DNA from: Micromonospora_J zhanjiangensis
Lineage (GTDB): Bacteria > Actinomycetota > Actinomycetes > Mycobacteriales > Micromonosporaceae
NCBI RefSeq assembly: GCF_042650605.1
Contig: NZ_JBHSBN010000017.1
Coordinates: forward strand, 76,446 to 140,445
Reading direction: 5' to 3'
Length of the DNA stretch: 64,000 bases
Made by a program: the position numbers and the translations under genes. This document shows positions 62,727-64,000 of this stretch, one piece after another. The first letter of the stretch is position 1; every line of letters begins with the position of its first letter. The notes below the pieces were generated by a model. That model ran no database searches and was not told the origin of the DNA. It saw nothing but the letters and a program-made list of their open reading frames with translations.

Positions 62727-63878
62727 GTGAAGCTGGTCGTGCAGGTGAAGCTTCTGCCGACGCCGCGGCAGGCGTCGGCGTTGGAGTCCACCCTGCGTGC
62801 CTGCAACACGGCCGCCTGTGAGGTCGCCGCGACGGCCCGACAGATTGGCTGCTACCGCAACTATGACCTGCGCAAGTACACCTACCAGGGCGTCAAGGCC
62901 GACCATCGGCTCGGGGCGCAGGCCGCCCAGCACGTGATCAAGAAGGTGTGCGATGCGTACGCGACCCTCGCGGCGAACCTGCGGGTCGGCCGGTACGGCA
63001 AACCCGGAAGCACGCGCCGCCGTAGGGTCGAGGCCAACCCGATCAGCTTCCGGTGGGACGCCGCGCAGCCGTACGACGCCCGGATGCTGTCCTGGCAACA
63101 CGACACCCGGACCGTGTCGATCTGGACGGTCGCCGGCAGGGTCAAGGCCGTCGCCTACACCGGCTCACCCGACCAGGTCAAAGCCGTGGCCACCCGGCCG
63201 GTCGGCGAGTGCGACCTGGTACACCGCGACGGCATGTGGTTCCTGTACGCCACCGTCGACGTGCCCGAACCCGAGGTGACCTGCCCGGACGGGTTTCTCG
63301 GCGTGGACATGGGCATCGTCAACATCGCCTACGACTCCGACGGCACCCGGTACGCCGGCACCCGGCTCAACGGCTACCGGCGCCGCCAGCAGCGACTGCG
63401 CCGTCGGCTGCAGGCCAAGGGCACCCAGTCGGCGAAACGGCTGCTGGCTCGACGGCGGCGTAAGGAAGCGCGGCACGCCGCGAACATCAACCATGTCATC
63501 GCCAAGACCATCGTGACCGAGGCTGCACGCACCGGCCGCGGAATCGCCGTCGAAGACCTGACGGGGATCCGTGACCGGGTCCGGCTCCGAAAGCCCCAAC
63601 GGGTCACCCTCTCCTCATGGTCGTTCCACCAACTCGGCGCGTTCCTGACCTACAAGGCCCGCCGAGCCGGTGTACCGCTGGTCCAAGTCGACCCGCGGTA
63701 CACCTCCCAAACCTGCAACCGGTGCGGACACCGTCACAAACGCAACCGTCCCGATCAGGAAACCTTCACCTGTCGGTCGTGCGGGGTCGTTGCCCACGCC
63801 GACCACAACGCAGCCCTCAACATCGCCCAACGCGGTATCGAGAGCTGGGGCGCAGTCAACCGCCCACACGTGGCCTAA
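62727..63878 (+). CDS. tnpB: TnpB RNA-guided nuclease, copy 2 (intact)
   Basis: A 383-residue TnpB closely related to the one at 34262. Catalytic Asp194 (GVDMGIVNIAY), Glu276 (IAVEDLTGI) and Asp359 (HADHNAALNI) and all four zinc-ribbon cysteines are kept. It ends soon after NRPHVA, about 18 residues shorter than copy 1, because the right end has changed. Start GTG at 62727 matches copy 1. An intact nuclease beside a dead transposase suggests either recent decay or retention for another use. Confidence 0.9.
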   Translation: MKLVVQVKLLPTPRQASALESTLRACNTAACEVAATARQIGCYRNYDLRKYTYQGVKADHRLGAQAAQHVIKKVCDAYATLAANLRVGRYGKPGSTRRRRVEANPISFRWDAAQPYDARMLSWQHDTRTVSIWTVAGRVKAVAYTGSPDQVKAVATRPVGECDLVHRDGMWFLYATVDVPEPEVTCPDGFLGVDMGIVNIAYDSDGTRYAGTRLNGYRRRQQRLRRRLQAKGTQSAKRLLARRRRKEARHAANINHVIAKTIVTEAARTGRGIAVEDLTGIRDRVRLRKPQRVTLSSWSFHQLGAFLTYKARRAGVPLVQVDPRYTSQTCNRCGHRHKRNRPDQETFTCRSCGVVAHADHNAALNIAQRGIESWGAVNRPHVA

Positions 63879-64000
63879 CTCGAAAATCGACCGTGACTTG
63901 ACGTGCGGTAGCGTCCCGCGTCGCGAAGCGGCGCGGGATGGGTGTTGTTGGGTGGTGCGTTAGGCGGCGAGGTCGAGGGTGACGCGGTAGCCGAGGGCTT
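63879..64000. other. end of window: hairpin and possible 3' tip of another transposase
   Basis: TCCCGCG and CGCGGGA form a 7-bp stem at about 63915-63939. On the minus strand, 63960-64000 reads ALGYRVTLDLAA then TAA, which resembles the C-terminus of some IS transposases; the rest lies outside the window. With only 12 residues the assignment is tentative. Confidence 0.35.

Larger units (their letters stand above)
62281..63878. mobile_element. IS200/IS605-family locus, copy 2 (degenerate)
   Basis: The left end matches copy 1 from TCAGCAG onward, including the hairpin CCGGCCGTTTAGGGCCGGG. tnpA is broken but tnpB is full length. The right-end hairpin of copy 1 (GGCCCTCTAGGGCC) is absent after the tnpB stop, where unrelated sequence begins. 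The element therefore cannot move by its own transposase. Confidence 0.75.

Noticed and set aside
1..64000. tRNA, rRNA or riboswitch genes
   Set aside because: No T-loop GGTTCGA-type cores in a cloverleaf context, no rRNA segments and no recognised riboswitch aptamer were found by reading both strands.

Overview
The window is very GC-rich DNA (G or C in nearly all third codon positions, many GTG and some TTG starts, tight ATGA/GTGA overlaps). It looks like a chromosome of a filamentous actinomycete, most plausibly Micromonosporaceae. Both sugar ABC operons lack their own ATPase gene, which fits the shared-ATPase (MsiK-type) arrangement of actinomycetes. No rRNA, tRNA or CRISPR array was seen.

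Left part. 33-5335 is a sugar-uptake operon: lipoprotein binding protein, two permeases, a YesL-like membrane protein, a Gfo/Idh/MocA oxidoreductase and a cupin. 5343-9275 is a small accessory-looking stretch: a hypothetical gene, an XRE-TPR regulator coupled to a SLOG-like nucleotide-binding protein, a P-loop kinase gene broken inside its Walker A motif, and a membrane protein. 9301-10707 is a MatB-like malonyl-CoA synthetase. 11044-18473 is a tightly overlapping five-gene operon (SWIM-like protein, unknown protein, VWA protein, MoxR-type AAA+ ATPase, DUF5682 protein) that resembles the enterobacterial yehLMPQ group and is the most intriguing system here.

Middle part. A membrane protein/winged-helix pair, a Methyltransf_19 enzyme and htpG are followed by a carbohydrate cluster on the minus strand (KDG kinase, KDPG aldolase, acetyl-xylan-esterase-like hydrolase) and the stub of a short-chain dehydrogenase carrying a 57-bp tandem duplication. 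Then come a 706-residue protein with two Cys clusters, a DUF559 nuclease-like gene, a VOC protein, a membrane-anchored unknown, a DUF3152 metzincin-like protein and a GlsB/YeaQ-like protein. An intact IS605-type element (divergent tnpA/tnpB) at about 33754-35472 abuts and overlaps the 3' end of a TIGR03089-type gene. 36326-45064 is an envelope-associated cluster (RDD, SpoIIM, DUF58, MoxR, DUF4350, DUF4129 and membrane proteins), followed by an ABC1/UbiB-like kinase.

Right part. 47339-56243 is a coherent beta-1,3-glucan utilisation locus: secreted GH81 endo-glucanase with a carbohydrate-binding tail, binding-protein-dependent importer, GH1 beta-glucosidase and a LacI regulator. Three near-identical palindromes, GAGAGCGCTCTC or one mismatch from it, sit in the two control regions. 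Two PH-domain proteins, an EamA exporter, and a flavin monooxygenase divergent from a TetR regulator with repeated operators follow. The window closes with a second IS605-type locus whose tnpB is intact while its tnpA is wrecked and its right end is missing, next to the 3' tip of what may be another transposase.
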